A stretch of 64,000 nucleotides of DNA from Opitutaceae bacterium BACL24 MAG-120322-bin51 (GTDB taxonomy: Bacteria; Verrucomicrobiota; Verrucomicrobiia; Opitutales; Coraliomargaritaceae). Below, one piece after another: positions 1 to 10,036 of the stretch. Each line of letters opens with the position of its first letter. Within the stretch, counting starts at the first letter, position 1. Made by a program: the position numbers and the translations under genes. The stretch is from positions 1-64,000 of the forward strand of contig CAJJBN010000023.1 in the NCBI GenBank assembly GCA_905182435.1, written 5' to 3'. The notes under the pieces were generated by a model that saw only the letters and a list, made by a program, of their open reading frames with translations, had not been told where the DNA came from and made no database searches.

Positions 1-98
1 CAACACGCATCGCGCAGAATCCGCCAACAAAGCGGCGGCGCAACTAGTCAGTCAACAGCGGAGATCAAGAGTTCCATGATGGGGGCTCACAAATACCA

Positions 99-1106
99 TC
101 AACCAAACAGCTGCCTGCGCAGACCCTGAATCACGGCAAGATCGCCCCAATCCGAACCACGCAGCGCATGCACCTTCGGCGGATACTTACGTCCAACCTC
201 TATTTGCCGAGTCCCCGTAAAACCACGCACAAATTCTGCAGAGCCGAGAATCACGCCATCAGTAAAATACCGAATCCGGCAGCGAAGGATAGCAGCCTTT
301 GGCAATTCACCATTCTCCTCATCCAAAATCTTCAACGCACGCTCACGCGTCATTTCAGGCAACCCAGCCTCAGAGGCATGCCTGCCAAAGATCAGCATCC
401 GATGCGCCTGCAGGGCTGAATCAACCTGCTTAGCACCGTGATCGCTCCAAATATGAATTAGCCCCCGCGTCGCCACCGCAACTCCAGCCACCGCTTCGGC
501 ATAGCCACAGAAGCGGTAATCCTTCGGATCCTCGACCAAGCCCGCTCGCACCGGGTTGAGATCAATATAAGCGGCCATGGTTTGCAACGGATTGCCCCGC
601 CCCTCGACCAAAACCGATTTAAAGCGCTCAGCCCAAAGTGTGCCATAGCGCCGATGCGAGCGGTTATACCAGACAGAAAAGCGCTGCTTCAGCGCCTTCA
701 TAAATTCGGACACATCCGACATTCGCGCCAACAGCTTGCGACGAATGGCCTCAGCCTCCTCGCCACCCGCTTTCAGTTGAGCCAGCATAATTCCGATCGA
801 AGCCTGTTGATACTTCGTCGGCTTTGGATACAGCACCTTGTAGCGCCTCATCAATTCAGAATCTGGAACTGGCTGCCCACTAGGAACTTTCACCAACACA
901 TGAAAGTGATTGGACATGATACAGTAAGTCAGCACCTCCACCCCGCAAAAGTCCGCGACTTGGCGGATCATCTTACGTAACACCTCTTTTTCTCTACCCT
1001 TGAACAGGAATTCACCATTCACGGTGCGCGTCATGCAGTGATAGACAGCATCACACCCTCCGACTTTCATACGTCGCGTTCTCATCAACATATAGTATAC
1101 ACACAA
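99..1106 (-). CDS. REP-associated tyrosine (Y1, IS200-like) transposase
   Basis: About 335 residues with the Y1 transposase fold. Residues ~15-65 carry the opening strand/helix pattern ending in the HUH motif SNHFHVLVKVP (the two metal-binding histidines). Near residue 180 is YIDLNPVRAGLV, which supplies the candidate catalytic tyrosine and the family's NPVRA signature. The family (RAYT/TnpA-REP) nicks and rejoins single-stranded hairpin DNA; this activity is known for the family and not shown here. The protein has a ~130-residue C-terminal extension beyond the Y1 core, as many RAYTs do. The start is uncertain: MLMRTRRM at ~1091 or MKVGG slightly later are equally plausible, because residues before MKVGG do not look conserved. 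Three direct repeats lie immediately upstream of the start. The reading frame is intact. Confidence 0.85.
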   Translation of the reverse strand: MCVYYMLMRTRRMKVGGCDAVYHCMTRTVNGEFLFKGREKEVLRKMIRQVADFCGVEVLTYCIMSNHFHVLVKVPSGQPVPDSELMRRYKVLYPKPTKYQQASIGIMLAQLKAGGEEAEAIRRKLLARMSDVSEFMKALKQRFSVWYNRSHRRYGTLWAERFKSVLVEGRGNPLQTMAAYIDLNPVRAGLVEDPKDYRFCGYAEAVAGVAVATRGLIHIWSDHGAKQVDSALQAHRMLIFGRHASEAGLPEMTRERALKILDEENGELPKAAILRCRIRYFTDGVILGSAEFVRGFTGTRQIEVGRKYPPKVHALRGSDWGDLAVIQGLRRQLFG

Positions 1107-1129
1107 TCTGCATTATGTCTAAATTGCTG

Positions 1130-1205
1130 AGCCTGTCCCTTTTAATGTCAATTTTAGCCTGCCCTTTTATTTTAATATGCCTCTAAAGCTAGCCTGTCCC
1201 TTTTT
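1130..1205 (-). repeat. Three direct repeats upstream of the Y1 transposase
   Basis: Read on the minus strand, three copies of AAAAGGGACAGGCT (the middle copy AAAAGGGCAGGCT) lie at about 1191-1205, 1156-1168 and 1130-1144, spaced 26-35 bp, just before the transposase start. Their number and position suggest a transposase-binding, processing or regulatory site; this is inference. Confidence 0.6.
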
Positions 1206-1238
1206 AGACATCCTTTAAGTCTCCTGTGATTTGGGCAC

Positions 1239-1268
1239 AAAAAAGCCCCGACCGAAGTCGGGGCTTTT
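1239..1268. terminator. Rho-independent terminator (bidirectional)
   Basis: An A-run, a stem AGCCCCGAC/GTCGGGGCT closed by a short CGA loop, then a T-run. It lies 22 bp past the stop of the minus-strand PEP-CTERM gene and is symmetrical enough to stop transcription from both sides. Confidence 0.85.
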
Positions 1269-1289
1269 GAAATTTCAATTTGAGTCGAA

Positions 1290-1896
1290 CTAAGCGCGAC
1301 GACGGCGAACCATCACTGCACCCAATGCACATAGACCAGCGAGTGCTGCGAATGTGGATGGCTCAGGAACAGCTGCTAAACTAATCTCAAGCGTAGCAAG
1401 GTGGCTGAAAGCTACCGATGCTGGCTGCTCCGTTAAGATCGAACTGCAGAGCCTGCACTGGCAATGACTTCACCACTTGCAGTCAATGAGCCCCCGATTA
1501 AAGGCAACATTCGCAAGATCGATACTCTGTGTGTTGGTATCGAGTTCCGGTACCATCACCACCTTCGAATGCCCAATCAGTTGAATAGGCAATAACTGAG
1601 GCTACCATCATCCGAGAAAATTTTCAACGCCGGTTGAAATGAGGCAAGTGAAGCAGACTCAAATACCGATGAACCACCAAACGATCCCAGCAGGAAGAGG
1701 TGCACCACTAGTCGTGCTGCCCAACGAAGTGAATGTACTAGAGTCATAGTAGCCAATTTCTACAGTTGTGCCAGTAAGAGCAGTCCCAGACGAATTTGTG
1801 ATGCCTAGTACCTTGCTGAGCAGTGAACGAGACAGTTGTCGCATTTAGAATGCCAGCGAGCATAAGCGCGGCAGTTGTTATTGTTAGTTTTTTCAT
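1290..1896 (-). pseudogene. PEP-CTERM sorting-signal protein, multiply frameshifted
   Basis: The start at 1896 gives a signal peptide MKKLTITTAALMLAGILNA. The reading then moves between frames: a segment with GTTVEIGYYDSSTFTSLGS, a segment with FGGSSVFESASLASFQPAL, and finally AAVPEPSTFAALAGLCALG followed by a hydrophobic helix and RRRRA before the stop at 1290. The VPEP plus helix plus arginine cluster is the PEP-CTERM signal recognised by exosortase, so the product was an exported, surface-sorted protein of unknown function. At least three frame changes occur in 600 bp. It sits 60 bp downstream of the TIGR02597-like gene on the same strand. Whether it is a true pseudogene or a low-quality stretch cannot be decided from the sequence alone. 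Confidence 0.7.
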
Positions 1897-1956
1897 ATAT
1901 TAATTTATGCTAGATTTGGTTTTTAGAATATTTTTTGTAAGAATAATAAATCTTAG

Positions 1957-2983
1957 TTAGCGGCAAGTGGAGTCGTCATCAACTTGGTTGTAAGCAGTTC
2001 CCTTGCGCTTTAACACAAAACCATTGCCAACTGTAGCCAGTACAGTTGCGGATGCATCCGTGAATCCATTAACCGAAGACCGGTATCCGATACCACCAAA
2101 CGAAGCGCCTTCTTGGTAGTAATAGATATCAAACCCTCCGCCAGCTTTTGGGACTAAAATTTCGTCAGCGGCCGCAGCATTTGCGCCGGACTGCAGATCT
2201 CCACCAGCAGCACCAAAATAGTCAGCAAGCGTATAATCAATGGGGTTAGCACCACTCATCCAGTTTACCCCAGCTTCAACGGGAACGATACTACGTGTTG
2301 TCAATACACTACCAGAGATTACTACATCCACATCAGCACTCTGCTTGCGCTTGACCACGAGACCAAGACCCGATGGCAACAGTGCACTTGACTGATCTGT
2401 GAAGCCATTGGTCGACGTCCGCCATCCAATGCCACCAAATGAGCGCGCCTTCTTGATAGTAATAGATATCAAACCCTGCTCCATTATAGACAAGAATTTC
2501 ATCCGCCGCACCAGCATTTGCCCCGCTGCCAATGCCTGATTCATTTGCTGCACCAAAAACATCAGCAAGTGTATTATATGCTCGGACTTCAAAGGTCTCA
2601 GTTCCTACAAGCAGAGAAGAAATATCCTGAGCAGTCGTCAAAGTAGTTGCAGTGTTCCCAGTAACGGTTGCCGATATGCCAGTATTTGTACCGGAAGTAA
2701 TCTGCACATAATGCGTGGAAGCAAAGGCTCCTGAGGTCCAGGACGCACCGCTGCTAGTTAGAGTAGTGCCCGCGGCGGCCGTCAAAACACCAGATGTGTC
2801 TGCAGCATTCACCATGGGTACGCCAAGCACTGAAATAGCACTCGAGCCAACGCCACCAGTGCCATTGACAGTGACGCTCACATACCCAACCGGGTCAGTG
2901 GTTACGCCCTGCGCGAAGGCGCTGGACATGAGAAACGCGGCTCCTGAGAGCAGCGCAATAAATTTTGTGGGTGTTTTTATCAT
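1957..2983 (-). CDS. TIGR02597-like secreted protein, one frameshift
   Basis: The start at 2983 gives a signal peptide (MIKTPTKFIALLSGAAFLMSS, ending SAFAQ) followed by VTTDPVGYVSVTV, which resembles the opening of the Verrucomicrobia-rich TIGR02597 family of unknown function. The protein contains two related modules: ...FDIYYYQEGA...FGGIGWR in the first and FDIYYYQEGASFGGIGYR in the second. Comparing the modules places a single extra base inside the GAGCGCGCC stretch at about 2441-2449; removing it joins the two open frames into one protein of about 340 residues. The second module ends at the stop at 1957. It probably forms a unit with the PEP-CTERM gene downstream. The function is unknown; export is supported by the signal peptide. 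Confidence 0.7.
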
Positions 2984-3363
2984 ATTTTTTTTATTTTGAG
3001 GTTTTAGATAGATATCTAGCTTTACTATCTATGACAAAAAGGCGTGCAGGGAAACACTTCTAAATCAGAGACTTATGGAACTAACCGCTTAAACGATTAC
3101 TCGCCAATAGATCGGCAAGTCACATAACCTCTTCCATCCTCAGGCGGATTGCAAGTTTTTTTTGGCATCGGCGGGCATATGCATCGTTTTTACAGGGATT
3201 GGCTGGGGCGGGGGTATGTTGGTTTGTTCTATTGCGGGGAACGGACCGCTAAAGGGTCGAAGGTGACGGGCGGGGAAATTCAGAGCCGCAATGATGATCC
3301 TCGGCGCAAGCCCCGAGGGATTCGCCTGAAGGGAGACGCGCTGTCGTTTCCACAGGCCTGTCT

Positions 3364-3393
3364 TACGCAATGGTACGCAATGGTACGCAATGG
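3364..3393 (+). repeat. Three tandem copies of a 10-bp repeat
   Basis: TACGCAATGG occurs three times in a row without mismatch, immediately before a REP-like hairpin. No gene is read across it; the stretch 2984-3805 contains only repeats and unconvincing ORFs. Confidence 0.8.
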
Positions 3394-3415
3394 CAACGAC
3401 GGAGCGTTGCCCTCC
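3392..3415 (+). repeat. REP-like hairpin, GGCAACG arm type
   Basis: Arm GGCAACG, loop ACGGAG, arm CGTTGCC, tail CTCC. It matches the general design found at 7.3, 9.3, 12.3, 13.1, 17.6 and 22.6 kb, but with a different arm sequence. Confidence 0.75.
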
Positions 3416-3475
3416 AAAAAAGCCGAAGCACGCTTCGGGGTATCAGCCCCATCGCGAATAAAATGGCACTCGGGA

Positions 3476-3532
3476 CGAACGCCACTGCCTCCCGGCGCGT
3501 TCGGAGTGAGCGCCACTACCTCCACGGCGCTC
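3476..3532 (+). repeat. Two adjacent imperfect hairpins
   Basis: CGAACGCC...GGCGCGTTCG (3476-3503) and GAGCGCC...GGCGCTC (3508-3532). Each encloses a loop with CTNCCTCC, so they resemble further REP-like elements with other arms. Confidence 0.55.
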
Positions 3533-3610
3533 GGCCCGATGCAATGCGGGACGGGACGCTGATGCCATCACCATTATCCACGTCTCCGGCTAATGCACCA
3601 GGATGCACCC

Positions 3611-3641
3611 AAAGGAGGGAGGGCGACTCGCCCTCCTTTTT
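3611..3641 (+). repeat. Hairpin GAGGGCGA/TCGCCCTC with T-run
   Basis: A strong GC stem followed by TTTTT. It has terminator shape, but no plus-strand gene precedes it. It matches the second hairpin class (GGGCG...CGCCC) found at 3.7, 14.4, 25.0 and 27.4 kb. Confidence 0.6.
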
Positions 3642-3653
3642 CGCAGCGACAGC

Positions 3654-3835
3654 GGATCGATGTGGGCGGGTCGCCCACACTCCTATAGCTACGAGTCGGC
3701 GATATCGGCGAGGATCAATGTGGGCGGGTCGCCCACACTCCTATGGCGGCCAACAGCTACAAGGCGATATCGTCGCGGATCAATGTGGGCGGGTCGCCCA
3801 CACTCCTATGGCGACAGGTCGCCGATATCGTTGAG
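3654..3835 (+). repeat. Tandem array of three GTGGGCG/CGCCCAC hairpin units
   Basis: Three units of 58-65 bp start with GGATCRATGTGGGCGGGTCG at 3654, 3713 and 3778. Each contains the hairpin GTGGGCG-GGT-CGCCCAC, then ACTCCTAT, a short variable spacer and GCGATATCGNCG. The third unit runs into the 3' end of the LolA-like gene on the minus strand, whose stop codon lies inside the CCTAT of that unit. Confidence 0.8.
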
Positions 3836-4855
3836 GATCGACTGCTTGGTCTCAGCATCGAGATCGGGGAAGCGACTGGGCTCGAATGCGCCAACGGGCG
3901 CTTCTTTTAAGCCAAAGAACTCAGATGCGGGCAGTGCCCCCTCCGAATTGAGCGACACATCACCTGCCAAGCCTAGGCCCTGCACTTGACCCGCCCCCTC
4001 GCCCCCTGCGGGGCCAGAACCGGGAATATACGCGCCCGAGGGCCGGGCGAACATCCACGGCATCAGCCCTTGGTTGACCTCGACGCTGCGCATCTGCACG
4101 GAATGGACAAGTTCGCCATCGATCGTCATGCTGCTTTCCATCGGCACCATGATGCCGGCAACTCGCTCGCTGCGGTCATGCGTGGTGACCTCAATCGCAC
4201 CGGAGACGGCATTGATGACAATCTGCTGGCGCTCGACAAAGTCGCGTAAATCAATCGCAGAAATCACTTGCTGGCCATTCGGCAGAGTGACCTGTAGATC
4301 GTAGCAGCCACGACCGTCGACCTGGCGCCTACCAAGCAGCTCGATCTGTTTACCGGGAAGCGCTGGATAGAGCAAATGCCCCCCAGTGGGCGCATCGCGA
4401 ATAAAGTTGAGCGCCTCCAGCGACGGCATCGCGCTCGGCTCAGCGGACTCTGCGGTGTTGAGCTGCCAGGCATCGGCACCGTCGTAGGACATGACGATCC
4501 GCAGATCATTACCGCCAAACAGAACAATTTTACAATAATCGGGCTTTTTCTTGAAGGCGACAAAGTGCAAGGCTCCCTGCGGCATCGTCAACACGCCCTC
4601 AAAGCGAAAGCTCTCGAGCTCTTCCCATGTATTTTGCCCACCGAACGAAGTGGTGTAATAATTGCGCAAAATCCCAGCGACACGCTTATCGACCAGGCCA
4701 CGCAAATTCATCGGCTCGTACCCGATAATCGCCTGACGGTAGCTAAGCGGAGCGGCGTCCTCAGGCGCAGCAGGAACAGGCTGCGCAAGCAGCTGGCAAT
4801 GTAGCGACAACAAACAGAGCAACGATGCGCTGCGAAATGAAAAAGATAAGGCCAT
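3806..4855 (-). CDS. Secreted LolA-like protein, paralogue 1
   Basis: 349 residues. The N-terminal signal peptide ends near CQLLAQP. The mature part has a pattern also found in the neighbouring gene: a helical segment with (V/L)RNYYTTSFGGQNTW, strands of the form SFRFEGVLTMPQG and LHFVAFKKKPDYCKIVLFG, YDGADAWQ, and near the end VEVNQGLMPWMFARP. These alternating strands and the DGxxAWQ motif suggest the lipoprotein-carrier (LolA-type) fold, so a lipid- or lipoprotein-related periplasmic role is possible; this is inference from pattern only. A ~65-residue Gly/Pro-rich C-terminal tail is absent from the paralogue, and its last residues are encoded by the hairpin array downstream, suggesting that repeat insertion created the present stop. 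Not assigned to a named family with certainty. Confidence 0.65.
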   Translation of the reverse strand: MALSFSFRSASLLCLLSLHCQLLAQPVPAAPEDAAPLSYRQAIIGYEPMNLRGLVDKRVAGILRNYYTTSFGGQNTWEELESFRFEGVLTMPQGALHFVAFKKKPDYCKIVLFGGNDLRIVMSYDGADAWQLNTAESAEPSAMPSLEALNFIRDAPTGGHLLYPALPGKQIELLGRRQVDGRGCYDLQVTLPNGQQVISAIDLRDFVERQQIVINAVSGAIEVTTHDRSERVAGIMVPMESSMTIDGELVHSVQMRSVEVNQGLMPWMFARPSGAYIPGSGPAGGEGAGQVQGLGLAGDVSLNSEGALPASEFFGLKEAPVGAFEPSRFPDLDAETKQSILNDIGDLSP

Positions 4856-4927
4856 ACAATAACGTTTTGCCGAAAAAGGAGGAATGATCGAGCCATAAAG
4901 GTGAACACTACTAAAATGCTCCCCGAT

Positions 4928-4977
4928 CTGACGATCGAGGCCGCGTAGTGCAGCTGACGATCGAGGCCACGCAGTGC
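4928..4977 (-). repeat. Two tandem ~25-bp repeats between paralogues
   Basis: CTGACGATCGAGGCC followed by GCGTAGTGC or ACGCAGTGC occurs twice head to tail just beyond the stop codon of the second LolA-like gene. The copies differ at two positions. Confidence 0.7.
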
Positions 4978-4980
4978 CGA

Positions 4981-5796
4981 TTACTTGGGCATTTTAAACA
5001 TCCAGGGCATCACCCCGGAGTTGACCGTAATCTTATCGAGTTTGAAAGTGGAGATCCAGACGCCATTTTCGGAACTCACCACTTTGCGCGCAATCGGGAT
5101 GCCAGATTCGCGAATGTAATCCTCAGCCAGGGTCTCACTGACTTTGCCCGTGCGTAGATCGGTCATGATGGTTTTACATTCCAGATAAGTGCGGATATCG
5201 ACAAAATAGTCGACCTGAAACTCTGACTCCAGGGTCACACGAATCTGATGGCAGATCGCACCATCGACGGGTACGGTATCGAGATATTCGATCTGCTTGC
5301 CGAGCGCATAGGGATAGAGCAGATGATTACCAAAATGCGCGCTGTGAATAAAACTGCGCGCCTGAGCGGCATCCATCTCCACCGCAGCAGGATCTGGCGC
5401 CAGCACCTGCCAAGCCACATCGCCATCATAACCTGCCTGCATCGCGCCGCGTCGACCTTGAATCGTCATTTTGAGATAATGCGGCTTCTTTTGGTAGGAG
5501 TTAAATTCGAATTCCCCGGCCTCGAGCGTCAATTGACCGGAAACACGCAGACTGTGGACCTTCGCCCAATTATCAGGACCACCGAAGCCCACGTTGTAGC
5601 AGCGAGTCAAGATCGAGCCCAAGCGGTCTAGGCCCATTTTCGGCATCGCGGTCTGCCGCAAGATCACCGCCACCTCATCTTCCACCGCATCCAGCGTGAT
5701 CGCCTTCGCGTCTTTTGCAGAGACACTCGAAATCAAAACAGCGAGACCTAGTGTCCCATAAAAAAACGTGCGTAATAGCGACTGACCCATAAGCAC
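4981..5796 (-). CDS. Secreted LolA-like protein, paralogue 2
   Basis: 271 residues, signal peptide to about SVSAKDA. It shares its layout with the gene just downstream: RCYNVGFGGPDNW, LRVSGQLTLEAGEFEF, YQKKPHYLKMTI, YDGDVAWQVL, a GNHLLYPYALGKQIEYL segment matching GGHLLYPALPGKQIELL in the paralogue, and the terminal VNSGVMPWMFKMPK. The two genes are therefore a tandem duplication, separated by 125 bp. The product is probably periplasmic and LolA-like, with substrate unknown. The gene is divergent from the GspF-type gene at 5943, with about 145 bp between the starts that could hold both promoters. The start MLMGQSLL or MGQSLL cannot be separated. Confidence 0.65.
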   Translation of the reverse strand: MLMGQSLLRTFFYGTLGLAVLISSVSAKDAKAITLDAVEDEVAVILRQTAMPKMGLDRLGSILTRCYNVGFGGPDNWAKVHSLRVSGQLTLEAGEFEFNSYQKKPHYLKMTIQGRRGAMQAGYDGDVAWQVLAPDPAAVEMDAAQARSFIHSAHFGNHLLYPYALGKQIEYLDTVPVDGAICHQIRVTLESEFQVDYFVDIRTYLECKTIMTDLRTGKVSETLAEDYIRESGIPIARKVVSSENGVWISTFKLDKITVNSGVMPWMFKMPK

Positions 5797-5942
5797 TCAA
5801 CTGTCAGGTAATCCAAGCCGCCAAGCAAGTCGCAAGTAAACTGAGAGTGGTAGTGAAAGTGCAGGTAACACTCCCCCGCCTATAAACTAAAGCATCGACT
5901 CGCGAGCGAGAACATTACACATCTGTAAGCCACCACTTTACT

Positions 5943-7226
5943 ATGCCTCAGTTTGATTACAAAGCCCGCCAAGCCGACGGAAACACCGTGACCGGACGCA
6001 TCGAATCTGCCGATCGGCGTCAAGCTGCGCAGCGCCTGCAAGAGCAGCAACTCAGCCCAGTCACGCTGAAAGAAGTGAGCAACGCCAAGCGCTCGATATG
6101 GAGCCAGCTGCGCGACAAAACTAAATCGTTGAAGAGCGCCAAGCCTGCCGCAGACAATAGCGCCGCACCCGCACAGAGCACCGGTACGCCTAGCCGCGAA
6201 AAGATCGGCCTAGCGCTACTCACGCGACTGCTCGAGCTGCACTCGTCTGGCCTGCCAATGGGCGACGCGATCCGTATTTTGAGCCAGCGCCTGAGCGATC
6301 CGGAACAAAAGCAACTGGCCAGCTCGATCTGGCGCGACCTGAGCGAGGGCGCGACACTGGCCGGCGCACTGGCGCGTCAGACTAAATATTTCTCTGGCTC
6401 GATCACCTATGTGATCGAGGCAGGCGAAGCGACTGGCAACCTCAGCCCGATCCTGCGCAAGGTCATCGACTTCCTCGAAGAGAAGCAGGCGATTCGGCAA
6501 AAGATGATTACCAGTATGGCCTACCCCGGCTTCATTTGCACGGTAGCGTTTGTCGTGGTGATTATCTTCCTGACCGTGCTCCTGCCACAAATCGAAAGCA
6601 TGCTCGACAAGCTGGGCGGCGAAATGACTTGGAGCGCGCAACTACTGATGGATGGCTCGGCCTTTTTAATTCAATTTGGGCCGTTTCTGCTGATCGCTTT
6701 GGTGCTCGGCATTGTGGCGCTCGGCCAATGGCGCAAGACCACAGAAGGACGGCAGAAGTCCGACAAGTGGTTTTTAAAATTACCGCTACTGGGCAAGATT
6801 TTCTACTTCTCCGACCTCTTTCAATCCGGCAATCTGGTCAGCACACTGCTGGAGAGCGGCATCAACACCACCGAGGTGCTGCGCCTGACCGAGCGCACGA
6901 TTAAAAATACCGATCTGCGCGAGCGCTTCCACATCGCCCGCGGCCAGGTCAACGAGGGGCTCTCGATCGCCCAAGCGTTTAAGCGTAACAATTTCATGCC
7001 CGACCTGGCGATCGACATCCTGACCGTCGGCGAAAACACCGGCAACCTCGGCCACAGTATGACCGAGGTGACCAAAGGCTTTCGCAATGAGCTGACCAAG
7101 CGGCTCGGGCTACTGACCAACCTGGTGGCGTCGGGCGCGTTGATTTGCGCGTTTTTAATGGTCGCGCTGATCGCGATCGGCATCGTCACCAGCGTGTTCC
7201 AGGTCAGTCAGACCTTGTCGGGATAG
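5943..7226 (+). CDS. Type II secretion / type IV pilus inner-membrane platform protein (GspF/PilC)
   Basis: 427 residues, the normal length. It begins MPQFDYKARQADGNTVTGRI, typical for GspF/PilC. A linker rich in Ser/Ala spans residues ~65-85. Two T2SSF domains follow, each with the conserved glycines (GLPMGDAIRIL...ITYVIEAGEATGNL near 100-160 and LLESGINTTEVL...VGENTGNL near 300-360). Three membrane segments are seen around residues 195-220, 240-260 and 390-415. The family forms the platform that couples the ATPase to pilin extrusion. No ATPase or pilin gene is adjacent; the nearest complete set is at 53.5-61.5 kb, which has its own GspF, so this is a second, isolated copy. The frame is intact. 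Confidence 0.93.
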   Translation: MPQFDYKARQADGNTVTGRIESADRRQAAQRLQEQQLSPVTLKEVSNAKRSIWSQLRDKTKSLKSAKPAADNSAAPAQSTGTPSREKIGLALLTRLLELHSSGLPMGDAIRILSQRLSDPEQKQLASSIWRDLSEGATLAGALARQTKYFSGSITYVIEAGEATGNLSPILRKVIDFLEEKQAIRQKMITSMAYPGFICTVAFVVVIIFLTVLLPQIESMLDKLGGEMTWSAQLLMDGSAFLIQFGPFLLIALVLGIVALGQWRKTTEGRQKSDKWFLKLPLLGKIFYFSDLFQSGNLVSTLLESGINTTEVLRLTERTIKNTDLRERFHIARGQVNEGLSIAQAFKRNNFMPDLAIDILTVGENTGNLGHSMTEVTKGFRNELTKRLGLLTNLVASGALICAFLMVALIAIGIVTSVFQVSQTLSG

Positions 7227-7235
7227 GTGTGGGGT

Positions 7236-7319
7236 AAGAAGATAAGAAAGTGGGAAGGTCTCGAAGGTGGGAAGGTTAAAAGGTAGGAAGGTGGGAAGGT
7301 GGGGGAAGGTCTTGAAGGG
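7236..7319. repeat. Low-complexity AAGGTGGG-type direct repeat
   Basis: About eight irregular copies of (A)AGGTGGGAAGGT follow the GspF stop. A similar stretch lies at 63637-63745 next to a four-helix-bundle gene, so the motif is dispersed. No coding pattern is seen. Confidence 0.7.
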
Positions 7320-7325
7320 ACTTTA

Positions 7326-7610
7326 GGGAGGGACGAGCTCCGCCTCGTCCGCAGTGCCACTGCATCAGACATGCCACGAGAACAGGCTAAAATAATGCGG
7401 ACGACACGGAGGTCATCCCTCCCATGCACTCAGCGACCCACTACTGAACGATTGCAATGCGGACGACACGGAGGTCATCCCTCCCCAGACACTCAGCGAT
7501 CCACTACTGTACTATTGCAATGCGGACGACACGGAGGTCATCCCTCCCATACACTCAGCGACCCACTACTGTACTATTGCAATGCGGACGACACGGAGGT
7601 CATCCCTCCC
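7326..7610. repeat. REP-like hairpin array, one inverted plus four direct copies
   Basis: The first element (7326-7353, minus orientation) has arm GGACGAG, loop GCGGAG, arm CTCGTCC, tail CTCCC. Four direct copies follow at about 7396, 7458, 7521 and 7583 with arm GGACGAC, loop ACGGAG, arm GTCATCC, tail CTCCC. The period is 62-63 bp and spacers are near-identical (ACTCAGCGAYCCACTACTG). The arm GTCATCC has one mismatch against GGACGAC, shared by all four, so the copies arose by local duplication. Confidence 0.85.
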
Positions 7611-7720
7611 AGATATTCAGAATGCGCCCAGTGAACCAGCACATTGCGGACTCTCGTCGTCATACTACAACAAAACAAAGGCGCGAAAGCCTAACCTTCA
7701 GACTTTCGCACCTTTAAACT

Positions 7721-7858
7721 TTGCTACCTTCACACGCCCGAAGGGCTTTTGCTACCTTCACACGCCCGAAGGGCTTTTGCTACCTTCACACGCCCGAAGG
7801 GCTTTTGCCACCTTCACACGCCCGAAGGGCTTTTGCTACTTTCACACGCCCGAAGGGC

Positions 7859-7860
<2 letters not shown>
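7721..7860. repeat. Five tandem 28-bp repeats abutting argG
   Basis: Five units of exactly 28 bp (TTGCTACCTTCACACGCCCG plus AAGGGCTT), with only two single-base variants. The last unit ends at 7860 and merges with the argG stop codon; the sequence AAGGGCTTAGCCCTT there is a palindrome that could act as the argG terminator. The spurious ORFs through the repeat read all three frames because 28 is not a multiple of three. Confidence 0.85.
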
Positions 7861-9114
<1,254 letters not shown>

Positions 9115-9334
9115 ATTACGTCTAGGAGTTAGGCGAAGCCGATGCAGATGCAAGCGGAAAGCAGCAGGATTTGCGCGTGGGTGATGTTAATCGAAGCCAG
9201 TCATCGAACGTGGCGTGCGAGTTGACTCGCGCCCGCAGTGCCCCTGAGCCCAACGCAACGGACCAACCCGATGCAGGCCCGCGCAAGCGCAGACACCACG
9301 AAATTGACCAGCCACTGCTATCAACCATTCGTAT

Positions 9335-9906
9335 GACGCGGACCACGCGGAGGTGGTCCCTCCCGAATACTGAACCTCGGGGAGGGACGAGCTCCGCCTC
9401 GTCCGCAGTGCCTCGCAACTATCCAGCTGTCATTCTAGGGCAACGGGCTAAACCGACGCGGACGGGCTAAACCGACGCGGACCACGCGGAGGTGGTCCCT
9501 CCCGAAATACAAACCTCGGGGAGGGACGAGCTCCGCCTCGTCCGCAGTGCCTCGCAACTATCCAGCTGTCATTCTAGGGCAACGGGCTAAACCGACGCGG
9601 ACCACGCGGAGGTGGTCCCTCCCAAATACAGACCTCGGAGAGGGACGAGCTCCGCCTCGTCCGCAGTGCCTCGCAACTATCCAGCTGTCATTCTAAGGCA
9701 ACGGGCTAAACCGACGCGGACTGACTAAACCGACGCGGACCACGCGGAGGTGGTCCCTCCCGAAATACTAAACCTCGGGGAGGGACGAGCTCCGCCTCGT
9801 CCGCAGTGCCTCGCAACTATCCAGCTGTCATTTTAGGACAACGGGCTAAACCGACGCGGACGGACTAAACCGACGCGGACCACGCGGAGGTGGTCCCTCC
9901 CGAACC
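9335..9906. repeat. Five-copy array of paired (BIME-like) REP hairpins
   Basis: Units start at about 9335, 9474, 9594, 9732 and 9872, i.e. every 120-140 bp. Each unit holds a plus-oriented hairpin (arm GGACCAC, loop GCGGAG, arm GTGGTCC, tail CTCCC) and, in all but the last, 10-20 bp later a minus-oriented one (arm GGACGAG, loop GCGGAG, arm CTCGTCC, tail CTCCC), so the CTCCC tails face each other. The unit then has a conserved spacer with CTCGCAACTATCCAGCTGTC and one or two copies of GGGCTAAACCGACGCGGA. The stretch 9115-10036 contains no credible gene; 9907-9962 is unremarkable. Confidence 0.88.
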
Positions 9907-9962
9907 GCTAGGAACCCCCGTCTCACGACTGGAGGCCACGCTGGGGCGCAATGCCCAGACAC

Positions 9963-9994
9963 AAAAAAGCCCCCCGGCGAACCGGAGGGCTTTT
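9963..9994. terminator. Rho-independent terminator for the porin gene
   Basis: Stem AGCCCYCCGG/CCGGNGGGCT-like with A-run on one side and TTTT on the other, 40-75 bp past the porin stop at 10037. Confidence 0.8.
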
Positions 9995-10036
9995 GAAATG
10001 TAATTTTCTTTACGCTCTAATTAGGCTAAGGCCTAA

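Noticed and set aside
1-98. Possible feature at the left edge
   Set aside because: No coding pattern, hairpin or RNA signature could be supported in these bases.
3611-3641. Terminator of a plus-strand gene
   Set aside because: No credible plus-strand gene precedes it; the hairpin matches the dispersed GGGCG repeat class.
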